DNA of 64,000 nt from Pseudanabaenaceae cyanobacterium SKYG29 (lineage in GTDB: Bacteria; Cyanobacteriota; Cyanobacteriia; Pseudanabaenales; Pseudanabaenaceae), in contig JANWWT010000002.1 in NCBI GenBank assembly GCA_025055675.1, positions 239,201-303,200 of the forward strand. Direction: 5' to 3'. Of this stretch, positions 54,731 through 63,733 are shown piece by piece. The notes beneath the pieces are model-generated. The model was not told the origin of the DNA. It did not search any database and worked only from the letters and a program-made list of their open reading frames with translations. The position numbers and the translations under genes were made by a program. Each line of letters opens with the position of its first letter. The first letter of the stretch is position 1.

Positions 54731-55287
54731 AGGGCAATTTTACGCAACCGATGTCCACTGCAGTTCTTGCTTGTTCGCTCCTCTGCATGTTACCTAGGAT
54801 TGTATATCTCCCCATCCTAAAACTAGCATCCCAGTTATGGACTAGGTCAAATTTAGAGCTACTCCCTGAAAATGGCAGCAGTATGCACCAAGAAGTTTAC
54901 GGTTGTTTGTTGATGCTTGGTGTCGTTCTCCAAATTTGGCAGAAGGCAGACTAGGTCTAGGTTTAATTTTTGGTAAATTGGACTGTGTAGTTACGAATTT
55001 AGTCTGGACGGAAAAGTAAGAGTGTAGAACTGTCTCCAGGGATGGCAAATAAAAGCCGCGATCGAAAGTTCAACCTTAAGGACAAGAAAGGGCAGTAAGC
55101 TGCTCTCAAGGAAAACAATATGCCTAGCTCCCCCCTGCTGACAGACGTTAACTTCTACTTGACCAAAATTTTTACCAAATTACTAAACTTTATTCTTATC
55201 TGGGATTACTATAGATTATATCCAGAATGTTTACAGATTGTGCTATCTTGAGGAGTTATAATATTGATTTAGACTGTCTCAGGGTCT
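54731..55287. other. 557-base gap before the response regulator, with a candidate -10 element
   Basis: This AT-rich gap between divergent genes has no convincing gene. A 67-codon frame at 54751-54954 was rejected. A perfect TATAAT at 55257-55262 lies about 25 bases before the response regulator ATG, but no matching -35 is seen at the usual distance, which may mean activator dependence. AGGG precedes the ATG. Confidence 0.45.
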
Positions 55288-56019
55288 ATGGAAGAGCAAA
55301 AGCCCCAAATTCTAATTGTAGAAGACCAGCGCATTTTTGTCCGCGATCTAACAGAAATTCTCGTAGAGGGGGGTTATGAGGTTTGTGGCTCCTTTGCCAG
55401 TGGTCAGCAGGCAATCGAAAAGATTCCTGAGTTAAGTCCCGATCTAGTTTTACTAGACATCCGGCTGGTCGGGGAAGTTGATGGCGTTGAGGTAGGAGAA
55501 TATCTGAAACTGTTTTACAACATTCCGTTTATTTATGTCACAGGTAATACTGATGAAGAAACAGTTGCCCGGGCAGCTAAAACTAAACCAGAAGGATTTA
55601 TTACCAAGCCCTTTCGTCCAGAACAACTTTTAGCCACGATCGCTGTAGCTTTGCAAAAATACCGCACCACAGAGCCAAAAGATATTTATAGTTATGGCAG
55701 ATTTGCTAAACTAGTGCAATATTTAGAGAACCATATCGATAGGGATATAAAATTAGGGGAGATGGCGCAGTTAATGCAGATGAACAGTTCCTATTTTTGT
55801 CGAGTTTTTCATCAAGAAATTGGTGTTTCTCCCCACCAGTTCTTACTACAAATGCGCATTAAAAAAGCCAAGCAATTGCTACGACAATCTCCCCAGATGA
55901 GTGTCAACGACATTGCTATTAGCTGTGGCTTTAGTAGTCAGAGTTTACTTAATAAACACTTCAAAAAGCTTGTTGGTACTACCCCTACCCAATATCGCCA
56001 TAATAGAGATATTATCTAG
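55288..56019 (+). CDS. Response regulator with receiver and AraC-type DNA-binding domains
   Basis: The 243-residue protein has a receiver domain (about 8-125) with the acidic pair ED at 12-13, the phosphoacceptor aspartate in LVLLDIRL (about 57), the Thr/Tyr switch in YVTGNTDEE and Lys in ITKPFRPEQ. The C-terminal AraC domain (about 143-240) has two helix-turn-helix units, ending in [30 protein letters not shown]. No histidine kinase is adjacent, so it is an orphan regulator. Targets unknown; the divergent permease and convergent dehydrogenase are possible (inference). Confidence 0.92.
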   Translation: MEEQKPQILIVEDQRIFVRDLTEILVEGGYEVCGSFASGQQAIEKIPELSPDLVLLDIRLVGEVDGVEVGEYLKLFYNIPFIYVTGNTDEETVARAAKTKPEGFITKPFRPEQLLATIAVALQKYRTTEPKDIYSYGRFAKLVQYLENHIDRDIKLGEMAQLMQMNSSYFCRVFHQEIGVSPHQFLLQMRIKKAKQLLRQSPQMSVNDIAISCGFSSQSLLNKHFKKLVGTTPTQYRHNRDII

Positions 56020-57007
56020 CAGTAATCACATTTTTACACTCCCTACCTTCCTCAATTTCCTTAATGTTACTGAGTGTAGTTTCAGCAATATTGGTCAGAG
56101 CATTACGGGTGAAAAAAGCTTGATGGGCGGTGATTACTACATTGGGGAAAGATTGTAATAATTGAAATACATCATCCTGAATCACGGTGTCCGATAAGTC
56201 TTCAAAGAATAGATTTTCCTCCTGTTCGTACACATCAATACCTAAATAACCAATCCGTCCTGACTTAATTGCTTCAATTACTGCCTTAGTATCAATTAGC
56301 CCACCCCTGCTAGTATTAATTAACATTGCTCCTGGTTTGAAATGTTGTAAGGTTTCACTGTTAACTAAATGATAAGTTTCCGGTAGTAAAGGACAATGGA
56401 GAGAGACAATATCAGAGTAAGTAAAAACCTCCGTGAGGGGTAAATATTCTACGCCCAGTTCCAGACAGGCAGGATTTTTCTGTACGTCATAAGCCAACAA
56501 TTTACAGCCAAATCCATGCATAATGCGGGCAAAACATAAACCGATCGTGCCCGTGCCAATAATGCCAACAGTGGAACCATGGAGATCAAAACCCAGCAAT
56601 CCTTCCAAGGAAAAATTATCATCCCGTACACGATTATAGGCTTTGTGTAATTTACGATTAAGCATTAAGATTAAACCTACCGCATGTTCTGCGACAGCGT
56701 AAGGAGAATACGCAGGTACTCGTACTACTGTAACACCACATTCTTTGGCAGCCACTAAATCAATGTGATTAAAACCCGCCGATCGGGTAGCAATTAATCT
56801 GGTGCCATGTTCTGCCAGTTGCTGAATAATCTCCGCAGTGAGATAGTCGTTAATAAACACACAAACAGCAGGGAAACCAGCAGCGAGGGAGACTGTGTCT
56901 ATAGTTAGGTGAAAAGGGAAGAAATGCAGGTCATGGTGATATTTTTCATTGGCTCTGGTGAGAAATTCCCGATCGTAGGACTTGGTATTGAATACCGCAA
57001 CGCGCAT
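56012..57007 (-). CDS. ddh: D-lactate dehydrogenase / D-2-hydroxyacid dehydrogenase
   Basis: The 331-residue NAD-dependent enzyme interconverts pyruvate and D-lactate. The dinucleotide motif is [21 protein letters not shown]. Catalytic residues are the Arg in [14 protein letters not shown], the Glu in [13 protein letters not shown] and the His in [10 protein letters not shown]. The N-terminal [16 protein letters not shown] is typical of the LdhA-type family. Fermentative and redox-balance roles are known in cyanobacteria. The symbol is provisional. The 3' end overlaps the response-regulator gene by eight bases. Confidence 0.92.
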   Translation of the reverse strand: MRVAVFNTKSYDREFLTRANEKYHHDLHFFPFHLTIDTVSLAAGFPAVCVFINDYLTAEIIQQLAEHGTRLIATRSAGFNHIDLVAAKECGVTVVRVPAYSPYAVAEHAVGLILMLNRKLHKAYNRVRDDNFSLEGLLGFDLHGSTVGIIGTGTIGLCFARIMHGFGCKLLAYDVQKNPACLELGVEYLPLTEVFTYSDIVSLHCPLLPETYHLVNSETLQHFKPGAMLINTSRGGLIDTKAVIEAIKSGRIGYLGIDVYEQEENLFFEDLSDTVIQDDVFQLLQSFPNVVITAHQAFFTRNALTNIAETTLSNIKEIEEGRECKNVITAR

Positions 57008-57025
57008 CTGGCTTCCTCCTGGGTA

Positions 57026-57054
57026 TTGCTTTTTTTAAGTGTACCAGATATAAG
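57026..57054 (+). promoter_or_regulatory. Promoter of the peptide-pyrD-tic20-cpcT operon
   Basis: TTGCTT (57026-57031), a 17-base spacer and TATAAG (57049-57054) form a good sigma-70 promoter. Transcription from about 57061 would give a leader of about 60 bases before the small membrane peptide gene. Confidence 0.55.
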
Positions 57055-57122
57055 TATTTTAACTCAAGCTATTTGCTTCGCCTCTGGCATAGGATAGGAC
57101 AGTTAACAATGGAGTAGTGATT

Positions 57123-57233
57123 GTGGCAAAACTCAAACAATTGTTGAACTTGGTCTTGTTCTTCCTGCTGGTGGCTTTTATTGGTTTTGAGTTATGGACA
57201 TTGGTCAGTTACTTAATTCGTACCTATTTCTAG
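57123..57233 (+). CDS. Small 36-residue membrane peptide upstream of pyrD
   Basis: A short frame from a GTG: MAKLKQLLNLVLFF then LLVAFIGFELWTLVSYLIRTYF. It is a basic N-terminus followed by one membrane helix (about 8-31), like the many tiny subunits of cyanobacterial thylakoid complexes. GGAG lies eight bases upstream of the GTG. The stop ends three bases before the pyrD start, so it heads an operon. I do not recognise it as PetL, PetN, PsbX, Ycf12 or another known small subunit. Translation is probable but unproven. Confidence 0.55.
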   Translation: MAKLKQLLNLVLFFLLVAFIGFELWTLVSYLIRTYF

Positions 57234-57236
57234 GAT

Positions 57237-58310
57237 ATGTATCAATCTTTTCTGCGCCCCCTTCTGTTTACAATTGACCCTGAACAAGCCCATCAACTAA
57301 CTATAACTATTGGCAGGAGCATCTGTAGGTCGCAGTTTTGGCGCGATCGTTTAGCGGCTTGGTTTGCCTATGACCATCCCTGTTTACAGCAAGAAGTAAT
57401 GGGGATTAAGTTTAGGAATCCTTTGGGGTTGGCAGCAGGGTTTGACAAAAATGCTGAGTTATTATCCCTGTGGGAGGCGATTGGGTTTGGTTTTGCAGAA
57501 GTAGGGACAATTACTCCTCTACCCCAGGCTGGTAATCCGCGACCCCGCTTATTTCGATTGCCAGAGGATGAGGGGATTTTGAACCGCATGGGTTTTAATA
57601 ATGCAGGGGCATTCGCTATTAGTGAGAGAATAGGTAAAGTAAATTTTCCTGTAGGGATTAATTTAGGTAAACAAAAAGAGACACCGATCGAGGGGGCGGC
57701 ACAGGATTACCTCACTAGTTTTAGTCTGTTAAAAGACAAGGGAGATTATTTTGTAATTAATGTCAGTTCTCCCAACACGCCTAATTTGCGGGATTTACAG
57801 GCAGTCAAGCATCTCGATTGTATCCTGACAACTTTGATGGCTGCTAATACAAATGGCAAACCTTTGCTAGTAAAAATTGCGCCCGACTTAGCTGATACAG
57901 ATATTTTAGGAATCGTGGATTTATGTCTGGCGAGGGGGGTATCTGGTATCATTGCCACCAATACGACAACTGCTAGGGACAATCTGCGTCAGCAAAAATA
58001 CATTTATGAACCTGGCGGTATCAGTGGTGCACCTCTACGTAGTAGATCAACGGCAGTAATTCGTCTAATCTATCGCTACAGCCAAGGCAAGTTACCAATT
58101 ATTGGTGTGGGTGGAATTAGCTCAGCCGAGGATGCCTGGGAGAAATTGAGAGCAGGAGCTTCCCTTCTGCAGGTTTATACTGGTCTGGTTTATCGCGGTC
58201 CTGGTTTAATTAGGGAGATTTTACAGGGAATTACCCATCGGATGGTGCGCCATCATTTCACTGACTTAAGAGCGGTAATTGGTTCTAGAATAGAGGGAGA
58301 TAAGGAGTAG
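57237..58310 (+). CDS. pyrD: Dihydroorotate dehydrogenase, class 2 (quinone-linked)
   Basis: The fourth step of pyrimidine synthesis, passing electrons to the quinone pool. The 357-residue protein starts MYQSFLRPLLFTIDPEQAH with the amphipathic N-terminal membrane-binding region of class 2, then NPLGLAAGFDKNAE, GTITPLPQAGNPRPRLFRL, and NVSSPNTPNLRDLQ. The catalytic serine lies in that segment, and GVGGISSAEDAWEKLRAGASLLQVYTG binds FMN. It begins three bases after the membrane peptide and is followed by the Tic20 homologue four bases later. Confidence 0.95.
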   Translation: MYQSFLRPLLFTIDPEQAHQLTITIGRSICRSQFWRDRLAAWFAYDHPCLQQEVMGIKFRNPLGLAAGFDKNAELLSLWEAIGFGFAEVGTITPLPQAGNPRPRLFRLPEDEGILNRMGFNNAGAFAISERIGKVNFPVGINLGKQKETPIEGAAQDYLTSFSLLKDKGDYFVINVSSPNTPNLRDLQAVKHLDCILTTLMAANTNGKPLLVKIAPDLADTDILGIVDLCLARGVSGIIATNTTTARDNLRQQKYIYEPGGISGAPLRSRSTAVIRLIYRYSQGKLPIIGVGGISSAEDAWEKLRAGASLLQVYTGLVYRGPGLIREILQGITHRMVRHHFTDLRAVIGSRIEGDKE

Positions 58311-58314
58311 TGGC

Positions 58315-58809
58315 ATGAGTTGGCGGGGCTACACTAATCCCCAGGAACGTTTTTTAGCTTGCTTACCCTACCTGTTACCTCTGGTAGTCAGTACAATTTT
58401 TGGTGTATACATTTTTACTCAGTTTCCACTTTTAAGTTTTTTATTAGTACTGTTAATTCCTATCGCCCCCCTGGCTCACGGTATCCCAGGATTGGTCATG
58501 TTTTTTATGCTCTATGCTTTGGTGGTACGGAATTCCCAACTGAGCCACTTTCTCCGCTTTAATACGATGCAAGCCCTATTAGTCGATCTAGGTTTGAGTA
58601 TTATGTCACTCCTTTTTCAATTATTAGGCATTAGTGGTGGGCAACTATTGAGTAACACGATCGGTTCGTTGCTCATATCCACTATCTTTTCCACGTTATT
58701 TTTAGGTACAGTGGCTATAGTTGCCTATTCTTGGTTTATGATTGTACAGGGTAAATATCCTGAAGTTCCCGTAATTTCTGCCGCAGCTTACTATCATGTC
58801 AGGTACTAG
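58315..58809 (+). CDS. Tic20/Ycf60 family membrane protein
   Basis: The 164-residue protein has four membrane helices. It starts MSWRGYTNPQERFLACLPYLLPLVVS and contains FLRFNTMQALLVDLGLSIMSLLFQLL, the family hallmark. Tic20 is a channel-forming component of the chloroplast protein import translocon; the cyanobacterial homologues have no settled role. It overlaps cpcT by 14 bases and lies four bases after pyrD. The length is normal for the family. The operon context does not indicate function. Confidence 0.9.
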   Translation: MSWRGYTNPQERFLACLPYLLPLVVSTIFGVYIFTQFPLLSFLLVLLIPIAPLAHGIPGLVMFFMLYALVVRNSQLSHFLRFNTMQALLVDLGLSIMSLLFQLLGISGGQLLSNTIGSLLISTIFSTLFLGTVAIVAYSWFMIVQGKYPEVPVISAAAYYHVRY

Positions 58810-59407
58810 GGAAACCATGCAAGCCAGTGATGTTAACTTATTGGCAGAGTGGATGGGCGGCGATTTTAGTAATCTGGATCAAGCAGTAGAAAATCCGCCT
58901 TTCTTTGCCCATATTCGGGTTGCTATCCGCCCCTTTTATCACTCTAGCTTTCCGCAGGTGGGACAGTGGTTGTATATTGAACAGGCCTACAATTATGCTC
59001 TCCATCAGCCCTATCGCACAGCAGTATTCCATCTCTATTGGCAGGGGGATCACATTGCCCTCGATAATTACAAATTGCTAGATGCCCGTAGTTTTGTTGG
59101 TGCTGCCCGCAATCCTGAAAAATTAGCATCTCTTACCTTTAGTGGGGTGGAAAAACTACCTGGTTGCAGTGTAAAAGTAATTAAGACCGATCGGGGTACT
59201 TTCTACGGCAAAATTGAGCCTGGTAAAAAATGTATTGTCGTCAGGGATGGTAAGGAATCTTACTTGGAGAATGAATTTGAAATTAGCCATAATCGCTACA
59301 CCAGTTTAGATAGAGGCTATGACCCTATAACTAATCAAAGGTTGTGGGGATCGATCGTTGGTCCCTTTGAATTCGTGAAAACTATGTCCTATCCTTTAGT
59401 TATATGA
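58796..59407 (+). CDS. cpcT: Phycobiliprotein lyase, CpcT/CpeT family
   Basis: Lyases of this family attach phycocyanobilin to the beta-subunit Cys-153 of phycocyanin. The 203-residue protein has LAEWMGGDFSNLDQAVENPPFFAHIRV, QAYNYALHQPYRTAVFHLY and PGCSVKVIKTDRGTFYGKIEPGKKC, all typical. The final RGYDPITNQRLWGSIVGPFEF is the family C-terminal block. It overlaps both neighbours: the Tic20 gene by 14 bases and the next gene by four (ATGA). It shows that the organism builds phycobilisomes, although no cpc genes lie in the window. Confidence 0.92.
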   Translation: MSGTRETMQASDVNLLAEWMGGDFSNLDQAVENPPFFAHIRVAIRPFYHSSFPQVGQWLYIEQAYNYALHQPYRTAVFHLYWQGDHIALDNYKLLDARSFVGAARNPEKLASLTFSGVEKLPGCSVKVIKTDRGTFYGKIEPGKKCIVVRDGKESYLENEFEISHNRYTSLDRGYDPITNQRLWGSIVGPFEFVKTMSYPLVI

Positions 59408-59619
59408 ACAGTACCTATATCAAAGCGCAACTGTTTTTAGTAGTAGCGATCGTGGCAGCCATTGCTTTTGTGGGTTGCATCTATGAACTCTCATCGGGTG
59501 CCCCTGATTGGGGAGCACAAATTACCTGGAGCATCCTAGTAGGTAGCCTGCCTGTTTCTATTGGTTGCTTTGTTGTGGCAGTAAAATTAGCGAAAGCCTC
59601 GATGGAGAATAATCCCTGA
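59404..59619 (+). CDS. Small two-helix membrane protein
   Basis: A 71-residue protein with two hydrophobic helices (about 8-27 and 38-62) joined by a short loop SSGAPDWGAQ. The ATG overlaps the cpcT stop by four bases. I do not recognise a family. The tight junctions on both sides (two bases to the next gene) support it as a true gene rather than a chance frame. Function unknown; the loop is short and probably faces one compartment. Confidence 0.65.
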   Translation: MNSTYIKAQLFLVVAIVAAIAFVGCIYELSSGAPDWGAQITWSILVGSLPVSIGCFVVAVKLAKASMENNP

Positions 59620-59621
59620 CT

Positions 59622-60752
59622 ATGTACGACTGGTTAATCTGTGGGGCGGGGATTACGGGAGCAGCTCTAGGGTATGAGTTGCAAAAGCTGGGATTTAGGG
59701 TGGCAATTATCGATCGGTTTCCTAATCCTGCCAATGCGACCCGTTTCAGTTATGGCGGCATTCCCTACTGGAGTGGTACTACTCCCCTATTGCAACAACT
59801 CTGTCAAGAAGCGATCGAGCGTTATCCCACTCTAGGGGAGGAGCTGGGACAGGATATAGGTTTTCGCTGGCTCAAGCTCATACTGACGGTACAGCCTGAA
59901 GAGGACCGGGAATTCCTGGAAAAGATTTACAGTATTTGCCTCCACCAGCCCCAATGGGTAACCCCAGCAGAAGCCCAGGAGCTAGAGCCTCTCCTCAATC
60001 CCCAAGCCATACAGGGTGCATTAGTATTTGACCACGCCCAGGCTGATCCCGAAAGTCTGGTCAGAGCCTACTTAGAAGCCTTCCTCAACCTAGGGGGCAC
60101 TGTCATCTATGAAGAAGTCTTGCAGTTACTGGAGCAGGGGGTAAAAACTCATCGCCGTGACCTGGGCTGTGCAGGGGTAATCGTCTGTGCGGGGGGCATG
60201 AGTCGGAGATTGTTAAGGCAATCGGGGTTAGAGGTACCTATCTTTTTCACCCATGCCGACTTAATTGAGACAGAACCTAGCGAGTTATGTTTGCGCACTT
60301 TTGTCATGCCTGCCAATCTCAAACGCCTGGAGGTTGAGTTCCAAGGTGCAATGCAACGGGAAGCCTGGGCAGAAGACCAAAGCGAGATTCTCTATCCCTC
60401 CTTTGACATTGGCGGTGCTCCCCTTCTGGATGGCAGAATGCGCTTAGGGCAAATTAGCCGCCTCCATCCTAACCCCGCTTATATCCCAGAGCCAACAACA
60501 GAAGGAGAAATCCGCTCGGGTATCCGTCATTTCTTGCCCTCTTTGGCAGACTTACCAGGGATTTGGCATCATTGTCTCGTAGCTTTTAGTGAAGGTAACC
60601 TTCCCCTTATCGGTCAAATCAATGACTATTGGTGGATTTTCAGTGGTTTTACCAGCCCTTTCGTATTTGTGCCCCCTCTAGCACGGCGATTTGCTAAATA
60701 TCTCCACTCCCGCCAAGATGAAGTCATCCCCTACCTATTCCGTCAGTCTTAA
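59622..60752 (+). CDS. FAD-dependent oxidoreductase, D-amino-acid/glycine oxidase fold
   Basis: This 376-residue DAO-family flavoenzyme has the N-terminal FAD motif CGAGITGAALGYELQKLGFRVAIIDR. The middle contains the NGxxS-type region (TRFSYGGIPYW), the substrate domain, and a C-terminal LPLIGQIND and FSGFTSPFVFVPPLARRFAKYL, with the FAD-pyrophosphate contacts. It resembles glycine oxidase-like enzymes, but the substrate is not decidable. It ends the six-gene operon; its last 18 bases overlap the DUF177 gene on the opposite strand. Confidence 0.85.
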   Translation: MYDWLICGAGITGAALGYELQKLGFRVAIIDRFPNPANATRFSYGGIPYWSGTTPLLQQLCQEAIERYPTLGEELGQDIGFRWLKLILTVQPEEDREFLEKIYSICLHQPQWVTPAEAQELEPLLNPQAIQGALVFDHAQADPESLVRAYLEAFLNLGGTVIYEEVLQLLEQGVKTHRRDLGCAGVIVCAGGMSRRLLRQSGLEVPIFFTHADLIETEPSELCLRTFVMPANLKRLEVEFQGAMQREAWAEDQSEILYPSFDIGGAPLLDGRMRLGQISRLHPNPAYIPEPTTEGEIRSGIRHFLPSLADLPGIWHHCLVAFSEGNLPLIGQINDYWWIFSGFTSPFVFVPPLARRFAKYLHSRQDEVIPYLFRQS

Positions 60753-61214
60753 ATTGCGCAAAACATCCCAGCGATGGTCAACACTCTCCTCTAGCGCAGG
60801 ACTTTGCCAGGCAGGAGCATCAGGGGCAATAGCGGGAAAGGGAATCGCTAGACACAATTGCTCATAAATCCACACAGGCAATGGGAAGAAACCATCTGGG
60901 GGATAGGATTCTGTGAGCTCGTCCACTGTCAGTTCTAGTTCTCTAGGCAGCGGTGTAGGGTAGGCAAGGGGTACAATATCTCTGCTGTCCACTGTCAGTC
61001 TATGGTTAAACTGTACCAGAGTGCGGTCGCAAGTGAGAGTAACGATCGTTTTTGCTTTGATTACTACCTCCAGAAAAGAGCCACCATGATAAACAGAGGC
61101 AGAACCCTGGACAGGGACTAAAGTTTCCAGGTCAGGCAAAAATTCACAAAAATCTACCCGCAAAGTTTGGTGCTCCAGGCGCAATAGGTCAGGAATATAA
61201 ATTTCCCTAAGCAT
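60735..61214 (-). CDS. YceD family (DUF177) protein
   Basis: The 159-residue protein starts MLREIYIPDLLRLEHQ at 61214; a GTG eight codons earlier is less supported because AAGG and GGGGG precede this ATG. The DUF177 core has VYHGGSFLEVVIKAKTIVTLTCDRTLVQF, a CxxC-reduced form with only one cysteine, and the acidic tail. In plants and bacteria YceD relatives are linked to 23S rRNA accumulation. Here it terminates the rRNA-rpmH-yidC-jag strand, which fits such a role. The gene overlaps jag by eight bases. Confidence 0.85.
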   Translation of the reverse strand: MLREIYIPDLLRLEHQTLRVDFCEFLPDLETLVPVQGSASVYHGGSFLEVVIKAKTIVTLTCDRTLVQFNHRLTVDSRDIVPLAYPTPLPRELELTVDELTESYPPDGFFPLPVWIYEQLCLAIPFPAIAPDAPAWQSPALEESVDHRWDVLRNLRLTE

Positions 61215-61668
61215 CCTTGACCCCCACCCATCGCACAATTAACTGACGGTTAGGTTCTTCTCCTTCACTGAAAGTCTCCACATCACTATATTCCTTTAAC
61301 AACAAATGGATATAGCGTCTAGCAGCAGGAGACAGACGACTGATCGTGTAAGAGCCATTGCTAGCTCTGACATAGGCAAGGGCTTGTTTTGCCATATCCT
61401 CAAGAACTGTCAGTTGCTGTTGACGAAAGCCGTCTAGCTCCACAATATAGGTGTGTCCCTGATTGAAAACCAAATTGACCAGTGTCTGCAGTGCATCCAA
61501 ACCGCTACCGCCGTCACCAATCAGATAGCTTGCCTCTACATCAGTCACACTATGACGATCGATGACCAACCAGCGATTGCCCAACTTATCCGTATCAGCT
61601 TCCTTAACCCGTGCCGATGTAAACCCCATCAATCGCAATAGCTCTTGCAACCATTCTACGATCGTCAT
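61207..61668 (-). CDS. jag: Jag-like RNA-binding protein (KH and R3H domains)
   Basis: The 153-residue protein has a type II KH-like domain with the loop LIGDGGSGLDALQTLVNLV (about 49-67), followed by an R3H domain with the RxxxH motif in SPAARRYIHLLLKEY (about 111-125). The C-terminal R3H part with SEGEEPNRQLIVRW fits the Jag/KhpB family. Jag commonly follows yidC in bacteria and acts in RNA regulation of envelope growth. The start overlaps the yidC stop (four bases). It lacks the N-terminal Jag-N domain, as in other cyanobacteria. Confidence 0.9.
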   Translation of the reverse strand: MTIVEWLQELLRLMGFTSARVKEADTDKLGNRWLVIDRHSVTDVEASYLIGDGGSGLDALQTLVNLVFNQGHTYIVELDGFRQQQLTVLEDMAKQALAYVRASNGSYTISRLSPAARRYIHLLLKEYSDVETFSEGEEPNRQLIVRWVGVKDA

Positions 61669-62789
61669 GTTTGTTTTTTCTTCTTACTCTTCGGCTCAAA
61701 ATCCAAGGTAGCTTTACCAGCAGGAGATGATACCGCAACTAACTTTTGCAGATTTTCGGGGAGAGGTTCACGGGAAACGAGGTAGGACTGAAAAGTTTGA
61801 AAGATATTTGCTACAAGCATATACAACAGCACCCCTGCTGGTAGAGGGAAGAACAAAAACATGCCTGAAAAAATGATAGGAGTCAATCGGTTAGCAGTCT
61901 GTTGGGAATCGTCTTCCTGTTGCGTTCCCCCTGTGATCATTTGGTTGATGTACAGACTCAGACCAAAGCCGATAACCATCGCCAAAATATCCCAGTTAAT
62001 TGAGCCATCCGAGTTAGTCACACCTACCTTACCCAGAGCCTTAATAAACAGGAACCCCTTTTGAGATGCTATGCCCGGTACCGTAATCTGCACAGTCGCT
62101 TCTCCAGGTGCAACTGCCTTGACTACTCCCTGCTCCGACAATTCTACCTTATCTGCTCCCTTTGTAACCTGCCACTTCAACTGCATATCCTTAGCCAACT
62201 CAGCGAAGGGATGATTGTCCTCGGTGACCAACTTGATGGCCGTTGTTTCCCCGACTGCCAATTTCGTACCCTCAGTCACCAAGGCTTTCACAGGTCGATG
62301 GTTACGCTCCGCGAAAAAGACATTCTGAGGGGGAGTAGTAAATGTCTGGTGCTGCACCTCCACTGCTTGGGTCGGGGGCAAGATTTGAAAATTGATCGTG
62401 TAGTTAATATCTGTAAACGGAGAACCTCGCAGGGTCGCAAACAGAGCAAACAGAATCGGCATCTGCAATAAAGCAGGCAGGCAGCCAGCCAGTGGATTGC
62501 CAAATTCCTGAATATTTTGACTATTGACTTTAGCCAACTCCTCCTGCTGTTTAGCTGGGTCATTCTTGTAGCGCTCCTGCACTGCTTTAATTCGCTGTTG
62601 CATGATAGGATTAGCTATCTTCATGCGTCGCATTGTCCGTAATTGGTCAGCACTCACAGGAAAAAGTGCCAAGCGGACTACCAAGGTTAGAGCCACAATG
62701 GCAAAACCATAACTGGGCACAATCCCGTAGAAAAAGTCCAGGATTGGCAACATGATATTGTTTGAGATAAAGCTAACGCCAAAATCCAT
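61665..62789 (-). CDS. yidC: Membrane protein insertase YidC
   Basis: YidC/Alb3 inserts proteins into the plasma and thylakoid membranes. The 374-residue protein starts MDFGVSFISNNIMLPILDFFYGI. The first core helix includes LVVRLALFPVSADQLRTMRRMK, the conserved arginine of the hydrophilic groove, followed by the helical hairpin NPIMQQRIKAVQERY. After GNPLAGCLPALLQMPILFALF there is a long insertion (about 120-250) of a domain rich in beta strands (LKWQVTKGADKVELSEQGVV), known from cyanobacterial YidC. A basic tail ends in KSKKKKQT. It sits in the rpmH-rnpA operon. Confidence 0.94.
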   Translation of the reverse strand: MDFGVSFISNNIMLPILDFFYGIVPSYGFAIVALTLVVRLALFPVSADQLRTMRRMKIANPIMQQRIKAVQERYKNDPAKQQEELAKVNSQNIQEFGNPLAGCLPALLQMPILFALFATLRGSPFTDINYTINFQILPPTQAVEVQHQTFTTPPQNVFFAERNHRPVKALVTEGTKLAVGETTAIKLVTEDNHPFAELAKDMQLKWQVTKGADKVELSEQGVVKAVAPGEATVQITVPGIASQKGFLFIKALGKVGVTNSDGSINWDILAMVIGFGLSLYINQMITGGTQQEDDSQQTANRLTPIIFSGMFLFFPLPAGVLLYMLVANIFQTFQSYLVSREPLPENLQKLVAVSSPAGKATLDFEPKSKKKKQT

Positions 62790-62821
62790 GCAACTAACCC
62801 ACTAAGCCTCCGTAGAACATT

Positions 62822-63223
62822 CTACGCTGATTTCGCACGAGCTGACCTACCTGTTCTCTGTTTTGCCTCAGTGCTCATTTTACTCTCAATCAAATCACGT
62901 ATGTCTCTAAAGTTAGGCAAGGAACGCAACTCCAATCTAGAACCATCCCGCAGGGTTACCACAATATCTCCCCAACCAAATCCTCTAGGTACCGATGCGA
63001 CATTCACTATTTCACCATAGATGACATCAGTTCTCCTTTGCCCCATCCAACCGCCAGTGACAGAGATACGCCGATCAGTAATCAGATACCTAACCCATAG
63101 AGCACGGATAACTGCTCCGATCGTGATGGGGATAGTGACAACGAACACAGACAGAATCAAATTAAGAATTAAATCTCCCCAGTGGGGCGCGCCATCGTAG
63201 AAGATTTCCTCTTTAATTGCCAT
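62822..63223 (-). CDS. PH-domain membrane protein between rnpA and yidC
   Basis: The 133-residue protein has an N-terminal DGAPHWGD segment, one membrane helix (about 16-41), then a bacterial PH-like domain with YLITDRRISVTGGWMGQRRTDVIY and DIVVTLRDGSRLELRSLPNFRDI, and a basic C-terminus. A homologue lies between rnpA and yidC in many cyanobacteria (Synechocystis slr1470). Its role is unknown. It overlaps rnpA by 11 bases and is separated from yidC by 32. Confidence 0.88.
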   Translation of the reverse strand: MAIKEEIFYDGAPHWGDLILNLILSVFVVTIPITIGAVIRALWVRYLITDRRISVTGGWMGQRRTDVIYGEIVNVASVPRGFGWGDIVVTLRDGSRLELRSLPNFRDIRDLIESKMSTEAKQRTGRSARAKSA

Positions 63224-63566
63224 AAAAAATGCTAGCCTTCTTCAGTAATTCTAATAAATCATGGCGTAAACCCTCAAAGCTCACGTCTATCTCAGGTCGG
63301 GAAACGATAACCACAAGCTTGACACCTTCTGCCAAACGGGGAATCATCTCACGTAGCATTGACCGTAATCGACGCTTAACAAGGTTGCGATCAGTTGCAC
63401 GCTTACTAAACTTCTTAGAAACTACTAAACCTATTTTGGGCGCTTCCCCAGGAGTGGAGGAACATAAAAATTTTATACCAACCACTCTGCCCCTCAAGTA
63501 CACTCCCTCAGATAGAATTTGGGCAAAATCCGATCGGTTTCTCAGTCTATTAGCCTTGGGCAGCAA
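63213..63566 (-). CDS. rnpA: Ribonuclease P protein component
   Basis: RnpA binds the catalytic RNA of RNase P and matures the 5' ends of tRNAs. The 117-residue protein starts at a TTG at 63566 (MLPKANRLRNRSDF), immediately after the rpmH stop with no gap. The RNR motif SKRATDRNLVKRRLR (about 54-68) and PKIGLVVSKKF are intact. The 3' end overlaps the PH-domain gene by 11 bases. Family identity is certain. Confidence 0.95.
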   Translation of the reverse strand: MLPKANRLRNRSDFAQILSEGVYLRGRVVGIKFLCSSTPGEAPKIGLVVSKKFSKRATDRNLVKRRLRSMLREMIPRLAEGVKLVVIVSRPEIDVSFEGLRHDLLELLKKASIFYGN

Positions 63567-63707
63567 CTATGCAGGTATTAGTCTCAGTCTTTGTTTTTTT
63601 CGTCTGGCTTTGATGACTTTTCTGCCCGCTGGGGTGGACATTCTCGCCCTAAATCCCGAGACTCGCAGTCTTTTTCTTTTGGTACCCTCCAGGGTTCTCC
63701 TGGTCAT
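63567..63707 (-). CDS. rpmH: 50S ribosomal protein L34
   Basis: L34 is the smallest large-subunit protein here: 46 residues, starting [20 protein letters not shown] and ending in the usual [14 protein letters not shown]. The true start is the ATG at 63707; a longer in-frame reading would extend into 5S rRNA and is rejected. GGAGG lies seven bases before the ATG. Only 26 bases separate it from the 3' end of 5S rRNA, and no terminator fits in that gap. Confidence 0.97.
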   Translation of the reverse strand: MTRRTLEGTKRKRLRVSGFRARMSTPAGRKVIKARRKKQRLRLIPA

Positions 63708-63733
63708 ATTTTCGCCTCCGACAGGGTGAGCAT

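Noticed and set aside
54751..54954. A 67-codon open frame in the gap before the response regulator
   Set aside because: No ribosome-binding site, no recognisable domain and unusual composition; it looks like chance.
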